A stretch of 64,000 bases of DNA from Flaccisagitta enflata (GCA_965153355.1 OZ231126.1:69378001-69442000), one strand, 5' to 3'. Numbered from the stretch's first letter, positions 33,050 to 40,486 are shown. The notes: a model not told the origin generated them from the sequence alone. Numbers and translations are program-made.

Positions 33050-34472
33050 AAAGAAAAGAAGAAGAAGAAAAAGAAAAGAGGCAATGAGCAGAACAAAAGA
33101 AAAACAAAACTAGATTAACAGGTCAGCGAGGGCAATATATGGTCAGCGATACCCGTTACCCTGCTTTTAGTGATTGTGGTGGAGTGAGGAGCAGATGGCG
33201 GCAGGAAGCAGTCCTATGAGGAACACAGGGGACTTTCGTTTGTCTTGCAAGTGGATGAGATGCTATAGGGGCTGACTGAAGGCCTTCAAGAGTTAAGCTA
33301 GCGAGGTCCTAAGAAGGCTGATGCAAGGCCTGAGAATGCCAATTGGAGGCTTGGGAGGGCTGACCGGAAGCTCGAGAGCAAAAATTGAGGCTTAGATGGC
33401 CAATATGAGGCCTTTGAGAAAATGTGGAAGAAAGGCCAGAGAGGCCTAATTTGAGGTCTGAGAGGCCAGGCTTAGAGCCTGAGAGGCTGGATTTGAGGCC
33501 TGAGATGCCTATTTGAGGCCTGAGAGGCCCAGATTTGGTGGGGAGCTAAGCTGGGGGGCAGCAGCTAGCTAGCAGGCAGAACGAAAGGTCCCCTGTGTTC
33601 TGGACTTCGTCCCCCTTGAACCTTCTTAAAAGCAAGGGCCTGTGGAGTCTTAAGAGGTATTTAATGGGAACTTCAAAAAAATCTGATTGTATTTTCTCCA
33701 TACGCGCCCCCCCTCAAAAAAGCCCCATTATTTTTTACCTTAGTGTCACACTCTTCAGAAAACATTTGCATAGAAATACAAAGTAAAATGATGTAAAAAC
33801 ACAACACAATGAGCTATTTTCACTGACCTTTTAACAAATATATGCAACGAGTATCTCTATTTCAAATCAAATTTAGCATCTTGATTGCCTTTCATGAAAA
33901 AGATAGATTGAATAATAGTATATCTTTAATTCAAAGGGGGCGCTATTTGGAGGGTTAAAAAGCAAAGTCATATTTCAATTTCAAAAGCGCCCGGGGCGCT
34001 TTTTGGAGAAAATACGGTATTTGATTGAATCCTAGCATTTTTCAAACCTTTTGCTCAATCAGCTCTGTCATGGCCAATTTGGGTGAAAGAGAGTTCATAC
34101 ATGCTGTTTGGTTAACCATTTTGCAACTTTTTACTAAAAAGGGTTACGAACAGACATGAAAATCCATGTCGGAAACTTATGAGGCAGAATTTCTGCCTCT
34201 TGGAAGGTTTACAAAATATGAACGCCTGTATGTGTGTCTGTGAGTGTGTGTCCAGGTCTGTGTTTGCGTCTGCGTGTGTATGTGTCATGTGTCTATGTAT
34301 GTGTGTGTTTGTGTGTGTGTCTGCATGTGTATCTGCACATAAGTGCAAATGTAATACTTTAATTCATCTCTCAGGTTCCAAAAAGAACAACAATGAGAAA
34401 CATGGATGCGAAGATGGGAAGATCGTGCAATTCTTCAATGAAAACTCTGCGCTCGTATTGATTACTTTCTGA
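25073..34472 (+). CDS. Gene 2: spliced unknown protein, about 220 residues
   Basis: Proposed join: 25073-25127, 25288-25452, 27634-27751, 28026-28089, 30369-30531, 34375-34472. Phases agree at every junction (1, 1, 2, 0, 1), and the frame runs from ATG in a good context (GAAATGG) to TGA. The N-terminus ([12 protein letters not shown]) is followed by a low-complexity Gly/Ser/Thr stretch with FFFG and GFGS, then a basic part ([14 protein letters not shown]), then a more globular part ([27 protein letters not shown]) and a C-terminal [20 protein letters not shown] recognise no family, signal peptide or membrane helix. The two FG motifs recall FG-nucleoporins but are too few to argue for that. 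An alternative skips 28026-28089 and ends exon 3 at 27770, giving 205 residues. The long introns carry Y, HINE-like and TA elements. Confidence 0.55.
25175..25281. repeat. (CT)n and (AT)n in intron 1 of gene 2
   Basis: CT runs around an AT run (25213-25255) make up most of this 160-bp intron and provide its pyrimidine tract. Confidence 0.9.
25288..25452 (+). CDS. Gene 2 exon 2, Gly/Ser/Thr-rich
   Basis: 165 bp with phase 1 at both ends. Acceptor CTCTCTTTATCAG, donor CTCAG|GTGTGT. It encodes six Gly, FFFG, a Ser/Thr stretch and [14 protein letters not shown]. The donor abuts a GT microsatellite. A competing frame is Pro-rich, but only the Gly/Ser frame joins both neighbours in phase. Confidence 0.55.
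25453..25722. repeat. (GT)n arrays in intron 2 of gene 2
   Basis: GT arrays at 25453-25515, 25569-25605 and 25646-25720. The first begins at the donor GT itself. Confidence 0.95.
25963..26457. mobile_element. Y-family fold-back element, copy 4, in intron 2
   Basis: Left TIR: GGGCAGCGGCTCCGAAGATG then CTATGCTTTCATACATATG. The right TIR is the inverse: CCCCATATGTGTGAAAGCAT then CTTCGGAGCCGCTGCCC. The minisatellite changes direction, from AGTCTCGAGGCCCAAAT to TTTGAGCCTCGAGACT, near the middle. Confidence 0.8.
26458..26560. repeat. (GAA)n/(GAAA)n/poly-A purine array
   Basis: Starts directly at the end of the Y element and ends in a poly-A run. Confidence 0.9.
26570..26800 (+). mobile_element. 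HINE-like element, variant with altered 3' arm
   Basis: CAGTCGCGTGCGGTTATT near the start, a GACTTAGAATGA minisatellite, GGCATAAAACGACAAAAAAA, a GACCGACAGACGGACAG core, then GAGTCGCGTGCACTTGT, where the right hairpin arm is replaced. The copy at 36589-36705 shares the same change. Confidence 0.65.
26801..27345. other. Intron 2 of gene 2, no further feature
   Basis: AT-rich sequence without repeat arrays or supported exons. Confidence 0.35.
27350..27596. repeat. (GAGACA)n/(GATAGA)n purine-rich array
   Basis: GA array changing into GACAGAGATAGA hexamer or dodecamer repeats, just upstream of exon 3. Confidence 0.9.
27634..27751 (+). CDS. Gene 2 exon 3, basic region
   Basis: Acceptor GTTCTTTTAATAG, phase 1. 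It encodes [15 protein letters not shown] and [16 protein letters not shown]. The proposed donor is AACCA|GTATCC (phase 2), which is weak; an alternative donor TCG|GTACAG at 27771 ends in phase 0 and would splice directly to 30369. Confidence 0.45.
27782..28008. repeat. (GAT/GAC)n array
   Basis: Imperfect GATGATGAC repeats in intron 3. Confidence 0.9.
28026..28089 (+). CDS. Gene 2 exon 4, small
   Basis: Strong acceptor TTTTTTTCTTCTTCTAG, donor AAAG|GTTGAA. It encodes [20 protein letters not shown] plus Lys and leaves phase 0, matching the exon at 30369. It needs exon 3 to end in phase 2. Confidence 0.45.
28158..28238. repeat. (GT)n microsatellite
   Basis: About 80 bases of GT in intron 4. 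Confidence 0.97.
28265..28380 (+). mobile_element. HINE-like 3' end with extended hairpin
   Basis: A GACAGACAGACAAAG core is followed by CTTGAGTCGCGT-AGC-ACGCGATCAAG, a hairpin with an additional CTTGA/TCAAG pairing outside the usual stem. Confidence 0.5.
28382..28597 (+). mobile_element. HINE-like element, AGTCGCGGAC version
   Basis: It begins AACCAGGGCCGGGTGACC, contains a GA run, then AGTCGCGGACGGTTGGGCAG, a GACGGACCGACC core, and GTAGAGTCGCG-TGTC-CGCGACT plus AAAAA. The 5' AGTCGCGGAC is the exact inverse of the 3' GTCCGCGACT. Confidence 0.8.
28640..28760. other. GC-rich patch, no gene
   Basis: CTACCGCAGGGGCCTAGGCC to GCGCCTGCCCCCCC stands out from AT-rich flanks. Similar GGGGCC/GCCTAAGGCCC sequence recurs near 29530-29660 and 30045-30080, suggesting an unassigned repeat. 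Confidence 0.35.
29285..29505 (+). mobile_element. HINE-like element, full length
   Basis: AACAAGGCCGGATACACGGC, AGTCGCGTGCGGGTGGGCAA, GGGCAGGAGCAATAGGGCC, GACGGACCGACGG and the terminal AGTCGC-GTAGCAT-GCGACT plus AAAAA. Confidence 0.85.
29745..29992. repeat. (CTTT)n array
   Basis: Imperfect then pure CTTT array with two GTTCATACTTTCATTTTTTC units. Confidence 0.95.
30220..30283. repeat. (CA)n microsatellite
   Basis: About 60 bases of CA just upstream of exon 5. Confidence 0.97.
30369..30531 (+). CDS. Gene 2 exon 5
   Basis: Acceptor TTTGGCGATTGCAG, donor TTTCAG|GTAACT (the strongest donor of the gene). Only one frame is open. It encodes [34 protein letters not shown] and [20 protein letters not shown], with a regular alternation of polar and hydrophobic residues as in a folded domain. 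It starts in phase 0 and ends in phase 1. Confidence 0.6.
30538..30750. repeat. (GT)n arrays after exon 5
   Basis: Several GT arrays separated by TTAGT and short unique pieces. Confidence 0.95.
30961..31240. repeat. (GT)n, GC-rich spacer and (GA)n
   Basis: GT array 30961-31018 with a TG-rich tail, a spacer with GGCCGTATGGCAAGGGGCC (31115-31165), then a GA array 31178-31233. Confidence 0.9.
31241..32018. other. Intron 5 of gene 2, no feature assigned
   Basis: Purine-rich to about 31380, then unremarkable. A short frame from an ATG near 31397 has no splice or start support. Confidence 0.35.
32020..32799. mobile_element. TA-MITE (family V, copy 1), nearly palindromic
   Basis: CAGTATGATTGTTTTCGTTT at the left is mirrored by AAACGAAAACAATCATACTG at the right, flanked by TA on both sides. 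The inverted match continues inside with GGTCTCAAATGAAAGATAAT near 32295 and its inverse near 32500, so most of the 780 bp can fold back. No transposase. Confidence 0.85.
33003..33060. repeat. (GAAA)n microsatellite
   Basis: About 50 bases of AAAG repeat. Confidence 0.97.
33122..33615. mobile_element. X-family element, copy 4
   Basis: GAGGGCAATATATGGTCAGC and ACCCGTTACCCTGCTT open it. GAACACAGGGGACTTTCGTT at the left is mirrored by CGAAAGGTCCCCTGTGTTCT at the right. The minisatellite inside is degenerate GAGGCCTGAGAGGCC. Confidence 0.7.
33680..34022. mobile_element. Small TIR element with TATTTTCTCC ends
   Basis: TGTATTTTCTCCATACGCGC at the left is mirrored by GCGCTTTTTGGAGAAAATAC at the right. 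Ends of the form CGTATTTTCTCC...GCGCCCC are common in Tc1/mariner-like MITEs of animals (recalled from general knowledge). No transposase. Confidence 0.55.
34375..34472 (+). CDS. Gene 2 exon 6 (stop)
   Basis: Acceptor TTAATTCATCTCTCAG. With the G carried over from exon 5 it makes Gly, then [10 protein letters not shown] and the C-terminal [19 protein letters not shown], stop TGA. No AATAAA signal is obvious in the following 150 bases. Confidence 0.5.
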
Positions 34473-34654
34473 ATAACGCGTTGGAAACCAACACAGTCCT
34501 CTGCATAGCTTCAAATGGATGTGATTAAGGCTGAATACGTTTAGGGGAAACAGTGGCCCAATTGTAAAAATTGTATTCACACCTTACATGTGTATAACAT
34601 TAATTTTTCATTGATTTATGCTAATGCATCTAAAGATGCATGATTTGATTCTTT

Positions 34655-34822
34655 TTAGTCGCGAACTAGCGACTCTATAAGAGGCTTTGTCCATCCATCC
34701 GTTGGTCCATCCGTCCGTCCGTTGGTCATGGTGATAGAGTCGAAAAGTGAGAAAAATCACCTTTCCACCCCTGCCCACCCGTTCGCGACTGGTATTGGCC
34801 GTGTGTCCGGCCTTGTTTACAT
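34655..34822 (-). mobile_element. HINE-like element, AGTCGCGAAC version
   Basis: Read on the minus strand it starts AACAAGGCCGG, has AGTCGCGAACGGGTGGGCAG, a GACGGACGGACC core, GCCTCTTATAG and the terminal AGTCGC-TAGTTC-GCGACT plus AAAAA. The 5' AGTCGCGAAC is the exact inverse of the 3' GTTCGCGACT. Confidence 0.85.
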
Positions 34823-35052
34823 TATCATCCACAGAAAAGAAAATATCATTTCATAGTTAAAATGTCCTTTTGTAAAAGTCAGTGTTTCAGGATGTGGACG
34901 TAATTCCTACAGTTAGCCAGTTTTTTCCTAAAACGGAGTTACGTTGTCATTCAGTTTGTTATGTGTACACAGTAATTCTTATGGGACGTTTATGGAATAT
35001 TTCCGAGTCACTGCTTCTGCCCAATCCATGCTTAGCCTGTCATCACTGCCCC

Positions 35053-35520
35053 AGTTGGGTGCTTCACATAGCAAAAGTTTGGAGTATCCCTTTCTTTTTT
35101 CAAAATTCCTTCTTCTTCCGTTTTTGTTTTGGCTCTAAAGTTTCCACAGATTTCCTAGAATTCAGCAAAATCCTATGTAGTTTTATTGCAAAAAGGACAA
35201 TTATTTGTTTTAGAAAATCATAATCTTTGTAAAGATAAACTAAAATCTCAGAATCTAAACTATGGAAGATCTATCAAAAAGGCAGATTAACAATTCAAGG
35301 AAGAGTAGAAATTTGTAAAAGTTAATTCAAAGAATATCAGCGTATTGTTTTATGCCACTGCATTATGCAAATTAGGTCCTCAAAAATAATTTTCTAAAAA
35401 ACGGAAGATGAACGATTTTTGAAAAAAGAAAAATGGTAAGGGTCTTAAAATTAGCCATTCCGCATTGAGTAAAAAGGGTGAAAAGAAGTAACCAACTTTT
35501 GCTATGTGAAGCACCCAACT
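35053..35520. mobile_element. TIR element (family T)
   Basis: AGTTGGGTGCTTCACATAGC then AAAAGTT at the left is mirrored by AACTTTTGCTATG and TGAAGCACCCAACT at the right. GCCCC flanks both ends, a possible 5-bp duplication (CCC if the end is taken as CAGTTGGG). 468 bp, AT-rich, no transposase. Confidence 0.75.
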
Positions 35521-35859
35521 GCCCCAGCTCATCACTTTGCGACTAAAGTAGCCGTTTATCCAACCTCATCGTTTCTTTTAGTAATTCTGTTGATCAAATT
35601 ATCAATTATCTCAGTACCACTGCCCCTGCCCAACCGCAAGCAGGCAGTTATCACATTGCTATGACTCTCACTGTTTCGGCCTAAAATGTCATTACAAGTG
35701 AAAAATAAAAAGCTGACTTTGCCTCAAGTGAGGCCAAACAATTTTCATCAGCGTCCTCACCAAATGTCTGTGCACACAGTTGTGCTTGTCTGAAAAGGAT
35801 TATTGAAAGGTTGAATGGAATCCTGGTATCGATAGAGGACGTTTTATTCTAAGCAGGTC

Positions 35860-36170
35860 AACAGTGTACATGATGTATAAGTTGTGGGAGTTGTAGGTCA
35901 GAGTTGATGGTGGGAGCTATTGGTAGCTGTTGGTAGGAGTTCTTGGTGACGGATATAGGCTGGAGCTGTTGGTTGGAGATGTAGATTGAAGCTGTGGATC
36001 AGAGTTGGTCACAGTTATGGGTCACAGCTGTTGGCCTGAGGTGTTGTTTGGAGTTACTGGTCAGAGTTGTTGGTTGCAGTTATTGGTTGCAATTCTACAC
36101 CCTGCTTTGTCTGTCGTGGTCTGTCAGTCTGTTGATCTCAATGGTTGTGAGTTTATTCATGTTCATGTAC
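35860..36170 (-). repeat. GAGCTGTTGGTT minisatellite ending in HINE-like 3' sequence
   Basis: Degenerate 12-bp units such as GGAGCTGTTGGTT run to about 36095. CTACACCCTGCTTTGTCTGT then follows, the HINE-like 3' region read backwards without its hairpin. Confidence 0.5.
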
Positions 36171-36407
36171 CGTAACTGTTGATCTGCCACTTGGTTCACA
36201 AGAGGGGCTCATATCTTCAAAGATATCAATTTCATCTTGATGGCCCTTCAAGAGCCATTTGACCCTTCGAAAGCCCTGATCGCAGGTCTAAGGGTCAACA
36301 TCGCATAAGATTGCTGAGAATAAAATTCTATCTGCTACCCTCGAGTGATAATCACTAGAACCTCTAAGTCATGTATTGCATCTGTGACACATAAGGTACT
36401 AGCAGAA

Positions 36408-36475
36408 AAACGTGTTGCATATGCAACACGTGTTGCATTTGTAACACGTGTTGCATATGCAACATATATGACAAA
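36408..36475. repeat. Cluster of GTTGCATATGCAAC palindromes
   Basis: ACGTGTTGCATATGCAACAC plus GT (36410-36431) is a perfect 22-bp palindrome. TGTTGCATATGCAACA (36449-36464) is a second, and CGTGTTGCATTTGTAACACG between them is nearly one. Confidence 0.9.
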
Positions 36476-36588
36476 TGAGGTTTATTAGTGCATATGCCAA
36501 TAGACGATCGCCAGACGCATATCGGCATTTGGATCATCTAATGGGAGGCCACTCCAAACATTTGCTTTTTTTATAAATGAACAGTCCC

Positions 36589-36705
36589 CTTAAAATGGCA
36601 TAAAACGACAAAAAAAGCAAAGCGTTACCGCACGCACCGACGGACCAACCGACAGACCGACAGACGGACAGAGTGGGTTGTAGAGTCGCGTGCACTTGTC
36701 TAAAA
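36589..36705 (+). mobile_element. HINE-like 3' part, same variant as 26692-26795
   Basis: GGCATAAAACGACAAAAAAA, GACCGACAGACGGACAG and GAGTCGCGTGCACTTGT are nearly identical to the copy at 26692-26795, including the altered right arm. Confidence 0.7.
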
Positions 36706-36825
36706 AGGAAGTGTCGATCTACGCGTTTGTTAGGATTTCCCCGACTGGCTAAGACCAAAAAATAACAGCGTGCTCGCGATCGTCGTTTTGCGTCTCTGTT
36801 TTTTTCTCTCTTTTTATCTCTGTTT

Positions 36826-37170
36826 TTAGTCGCGTGAACGCGACTCTATACCCCGCTTTGTCCGTCCGTCGGTCGGTTGGTTGGTTGGTCGGTTGGTTGG
36901 TCGGTTGGTTGGTTGGTTGGTTGGTTGGTCGGTCGGTTGGTCCCCATTTAATTTTTTTTATTCGTTTTATTCCTATCAGGACATTTTAAGTCAATTAAGT
37001 CTTTTGAGTTCAAAATAGATCATTTTAAGTCATTTTAAGTCATTTTAAGTCATTCGAGTCATTTTTTAATTTTAATCAATTTAAGTCAATATAGGTCATT
37101 ATAAGTCAATTTTAGCCATTTTAGGTATATCCAAGTCATTTTGAGTCAATTTAAGTCAGTATAGGTCATC
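36826..37170 (-). mobile_element. HINE-like element with (GGTT)n core and AAGTCATTTT minisatellite
   Basis: TTTTTAGTCGCGTGAACGCG opens it from the 3' side. A GGTTGGTCGGTT run and then degenerate TTTTAAGTCA units of about 10 bp follow. The 5' end is not recognisable. Confidence 0.65.
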
Positions 37171-37460
37171 TAAAGGAGTGTAAACGTTTATGAAAACAAA
37201 TTTATGGTGCCAAAAAAACATATATTAGTCAGGCCAGATACTACAAGATAAAGCAGCGTGCGCCGCATCTTGCTTTCGCTTGCATATCGTCATCAAAAAT
37301 CTATGAGCAACCTGCATAGCACTTGCTAGACAAAAAAGATATAACTTGAAATTGTGAGCCTGCTTTATCTTCCATTGTCCAGTGGATGCGGTGGCATCGA
37401 ATTCAGTGAGGGATTTCCGCCGATTTCCTTTCTCCATCTCGATCGGCTGCACTCTGTCTC

Positions 37461-37469
<9 letters not shown>

Positions 37470-37557
<88 letters not shown>
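37470..37557. repeat. (CT)n microsatellite
   Basis: About 85 bases of CT preceded by CTGT repeats. Confidence 0.97.
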
Positions 37558-37558
<1 letters not shown>

Positions 37559-37796
37559 CAATTTTACCCTTTTTGTCACTCTTAACCCCTTAGGGCATCA
37601 ACAAGCCCCCAAAGGGCCCCTAGGGACCTTCATCATGAATTTGGTTCCCTCCTAAAATAAATATATCAAAACTGCAAAACTAAAACTCCAACAACTATGA
37701 AGCAGAAACAACTCTTATTTGGGTCGTATTCAACAGTTATGCCCCAATGGGCCCTTAATGGGAGCCCCTAAGGGGTACCCCAGAGCCCCCGTCCTT

Positions 37797-38335
37797 TTCA
37801 GGCAGCGGCCCCAAAGGGCTGATGTCCTGTATAACACAGGGGGGAATTTCTAGACATCCATCCTTCTGTCCTTCCATCCCTCTATCTGTCCCCCCCCCGT
37901 TGGCCATCAAGGCCTCAAATTTGCCCTCCCAGCCGTCAATTCAGTCCTCCAGGCCTGAAATTGGCCTTCCAGGCTTCAAATCACCCCCCTCCCGCCTCAA
38001 ATATGCCCTTCAGACCTCAAATCTGACCTACATTCCTTCAATTAGCCCTCCCAGCATCGAATCAGCTCTCTGTGGCTTAAATCAGCCCTCCAAACTTCAA
38101 ATTTGCTCCCCAAGCCTTAATTCTGCCCTCCAGCCTTCAATTATGCCTTCAATGGCCTAAATCAGTCATTTAAGGCCTAAAATATGCCCCCTCAGGACGT
38201 CTGGAAATTCCCCCTGTATTCTTCAGGACATCGGACCTTTGGGGCCGCTGCCCTGCTTTCACTCGACTTCTTCACTGCATCACTCTCAGCAGGGCATCGG
38301 GTACCGCTGACCATGTGCGATCTTTGGATGACTTT
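37797..38335. mobile_element. X-family element, copy 5
   Basis: GGCAGCGGCCCCAAAGGG at the left is mirrored by CCTTTGGGGCCGCTGCC (38228-38253) at the right, then the asymmetric block to ACCGCTGACCATGTGCGATC. The inside holds about 14 degenerate CTCCAGGCCTCAAATCTGCC units in one direction. Confidence 0.75.
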
Positions 38336-38586
38336 TCCCCTTGTTTCATATCCTACCATCAAATATCTTTTAAATAAGACCAGTAACAAGATTTTTCTCC
38401 CATACGTTTTGAAAAAAGAAATAAACAATGTGAACTATCAAAGAATTTAGCCCTCTCTGGTGCACAGCATCATCACCGGTATCTAAATTAATCGTCTGGT
38501 AGGTTTTTAGCTGGTATTTGCTTATATTGACTCATTGGAAGTCACGGTATACATAGCTCCAATTTCTTGAAGAAAACCAGAAACTA

Positions 38587-38837
38587 AGGGCGTGTTACTA
38601 GTGAGCGCCAAAAACGTGTTTGTTCCTGTGAAACGCGATAACAGCGTGAACACATATTCAAGAATTTCAACTGTACCACGAGGGAGGTGAGTGGCGAGCC
38701 CGTGAATGGAGCAAGCAAGCGAAGCAGCATAGCAAATTGAAGCGCTGCGGAGCGAGTGAGCGGTGCGAGCGAACGAACGTAGCGAGCGACCGAGTGGCCC
38801 GTTCAAAATGTGATTGTCTTGACTAGAAACAGGCCCT
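38587..38837. mobile_element. S-family MITE, copy 3
   Basis: GGGCGTGTTACTAGTGAGCG to GACTAGAAACAGGCCC, in the opposite direction to copy 1. Flanking TAA and TGA may be a decayed 3-bp duplication. The interior has GAGCGAACGAACGTAGCGAG. Confidence 0.75.
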
Positions 38838-39011
38838 GAGTGGTAGATACCACTCACTTATAATAATCCATGCGTCATGAAATGAGTCCAAAATATCATT
38901 TAAATGTCTGTAGTTAGCGTGACCCATGTAAATACAATCCAATCCATATGCGGGAGGCCATATTCTAACATTCTAGCTGTTTCCGTATTAGTACCCCACC
39001 ACAATACACTT

Positions 39012-39240
39012 TGGGTGCGTTTTTAGTCATAGACAACCGCGTTTTTGACGGGCCACTCGGTTGCTCACTATGTTTGCACCACTCACTCCGCTCACTCGCT
39101 CCGCAACGCTTTGCTTTGCTATGCTCGCTTGCTCCATTCATGGGCTCGCTGACTCACTTCGCTCACTCCCTCGTGGGATGGTTGAAATCCATGAATATGT
39201 GTACATGCTGTAATCGTGTTTAGCAGGAATAGGTTTTTGA
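39012..39240. mobile_element. S-family MITE, copy 4, right end decayed
   Basis: GGGTGCGTTTTTAGTCATAG, GACAACCGCG and CACTCACTCCGCTCACTCGC follow the family order. Confidence 0.65.
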
Positions 39241-39363
39241 AAAGACAGCTTCGCAGCATTTGTGAGTTGGGGATGGACAGAGCCACTTTCCGGTTGAAGC
39301 ATTTCAGTCTGCAGAAAACATTTTGACGCAAGTTGTGACAAAAAGAGAAGTGAGATGACAAGA

Positions 39364-39416
39364 AACAAGGCCGGATACACAGCTACCGAAGTTGCGTGCG
39401 GGTGACGCGCGCCATT
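39364..39416 (+). mobile_element. HINE-like 5' end, truncated
   Basis: AAACAAGGCCGGATACACAG and AAGTTGCGTGCGGGTG, then unrelated sequence. Confidence 0.6.
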
Positions 39417-39693
39417 TTGACGCGATTTTACCGTTGTCAAAAAGTTTCTTTGACGCAAAATTTGGATTCTGCATTGAAATCTACATCGCATAGTGTAGTC
39501 AGCTCAGATTTTTTCTTCAAAGGAAGAAGGTTATTCATGTACAAAAGTAGATTTTATTAAGAATCTTAAAAATGACTTGGTCAATCTATTCTGGCTTGTA
39601 GTAGAGACCGGTCACGTCGTAGAGCGAGGTTGTGTAGAATTATCGTTGAAAAACGCTAAATTTCAGAGCGAAAGATAGCTCATTTACTTAAAA

Positions 39694-40012
39694 ACAAGCC
39701 CGACCGGGCAAAGATGCGTCCGGACTGTGTCTCTGCGTGTATTGATCATGTGACATATATGGAGAGACAGATGGACAAACAGACAGGGAGAAAAGAATCT
39801 CAAAACATGTTGGTTGATCATTTGTTTCAGTATAGGATCTCACCGTGGCCAAAAACAGCTGAGAAACGCGGTTTTTGCACAGGCGTAACGGAGACAGAAG
39901 ACGACAGGCCGGACGGACGGACCAACAGACGGGCGGACGGACGGAAACAGGACAGCGGACGGACCAACTCCTCCTATAGAGATCGTTCCTGACGGACGCA
40001 TCTAAAAAGCTG
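39694..40012 (+). mobile_element. HINE-like element, AGATGCGTCC subtype
   Basis: AACAAGCCCGACCGGGC, then AGATGCGTCCGG. Body with a GGACGGACGGACC core. The end is CTGACGGACGCATCT plus AAAAA. The 5' AGATGCGTCC is the exact inverse of the 3' GGACGCATCT. Small frames on both strands come from the repeat core. Confidence 0.7.
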
Positions 40013-40336
40013 TGATTATCAGGCAATGAGCTATGATCAATACAAAATATGCGAAAGGATGAAATATTACATCATATGGCATCAGGATATCATGAAAATC
40101 CGGAGGAAAAATGATTAACGCGAACCAAGGATATTGTCAAAATAACCCTCAACTTCGATGAAAGGGGAAGGGAATATTGTCTGAGACTGGTTTCAAAAAA
40201 TATTTTCTCTGCCGCGTTCCCCTTCTACCAATCGCATGTTTTCATGGCAAATAAGCATTAAAACTACTACGCAGCTAAACAGCTTCAGAAGGTAGTTTGC
40301 ATTTAGAAACGATTTTTTAAACCCAGTTTCTATTCA

Positions 40337-40486
40337 ACAAGGCCGGATACACGGCCATCAGTTGCGGACGGGTGGGCAGGGGCGGAAATGCGCGTTTTCT
40401 CACTTTTCGACTCGATGGTTACGGACGGACCGACCAATGGACGGACGGACAAAGCCTCTTATAGAGTTGCGTGTCCGCAACTAATA
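40337..40486 (+). mobile_element. HINE-like element, AGTTGCGGAC version
   Basis: AACAAGGCCGGATACACGGC, AGTTGCGGACGGGTGGGCAG, a GACGGACCGACC core, GCCTCTTATAG and the end AGTTGCG-TGTC-CGCAACT plus AATAA. A compact complete copy of 150 bp. Confidence 0.85.

Larger units (their letters stand above)
32905..34230. mobile_element. Family Z element, copy 2, composite
   Basis: The left end CAGGCATTCATATTTTG plus the hairpin AAGAAGCGG/CCGCTTCTT and the right end GAGGCAGAA/TTCTGCCTC hairpin plus AAAATATGAACGCCTG match copy 1 at 7652. CATGTCGGAAACTT precedes the right end in both copies. It has been enlarged by a GAAA array, an X element and a small TIR element. Confidence 0.6.
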
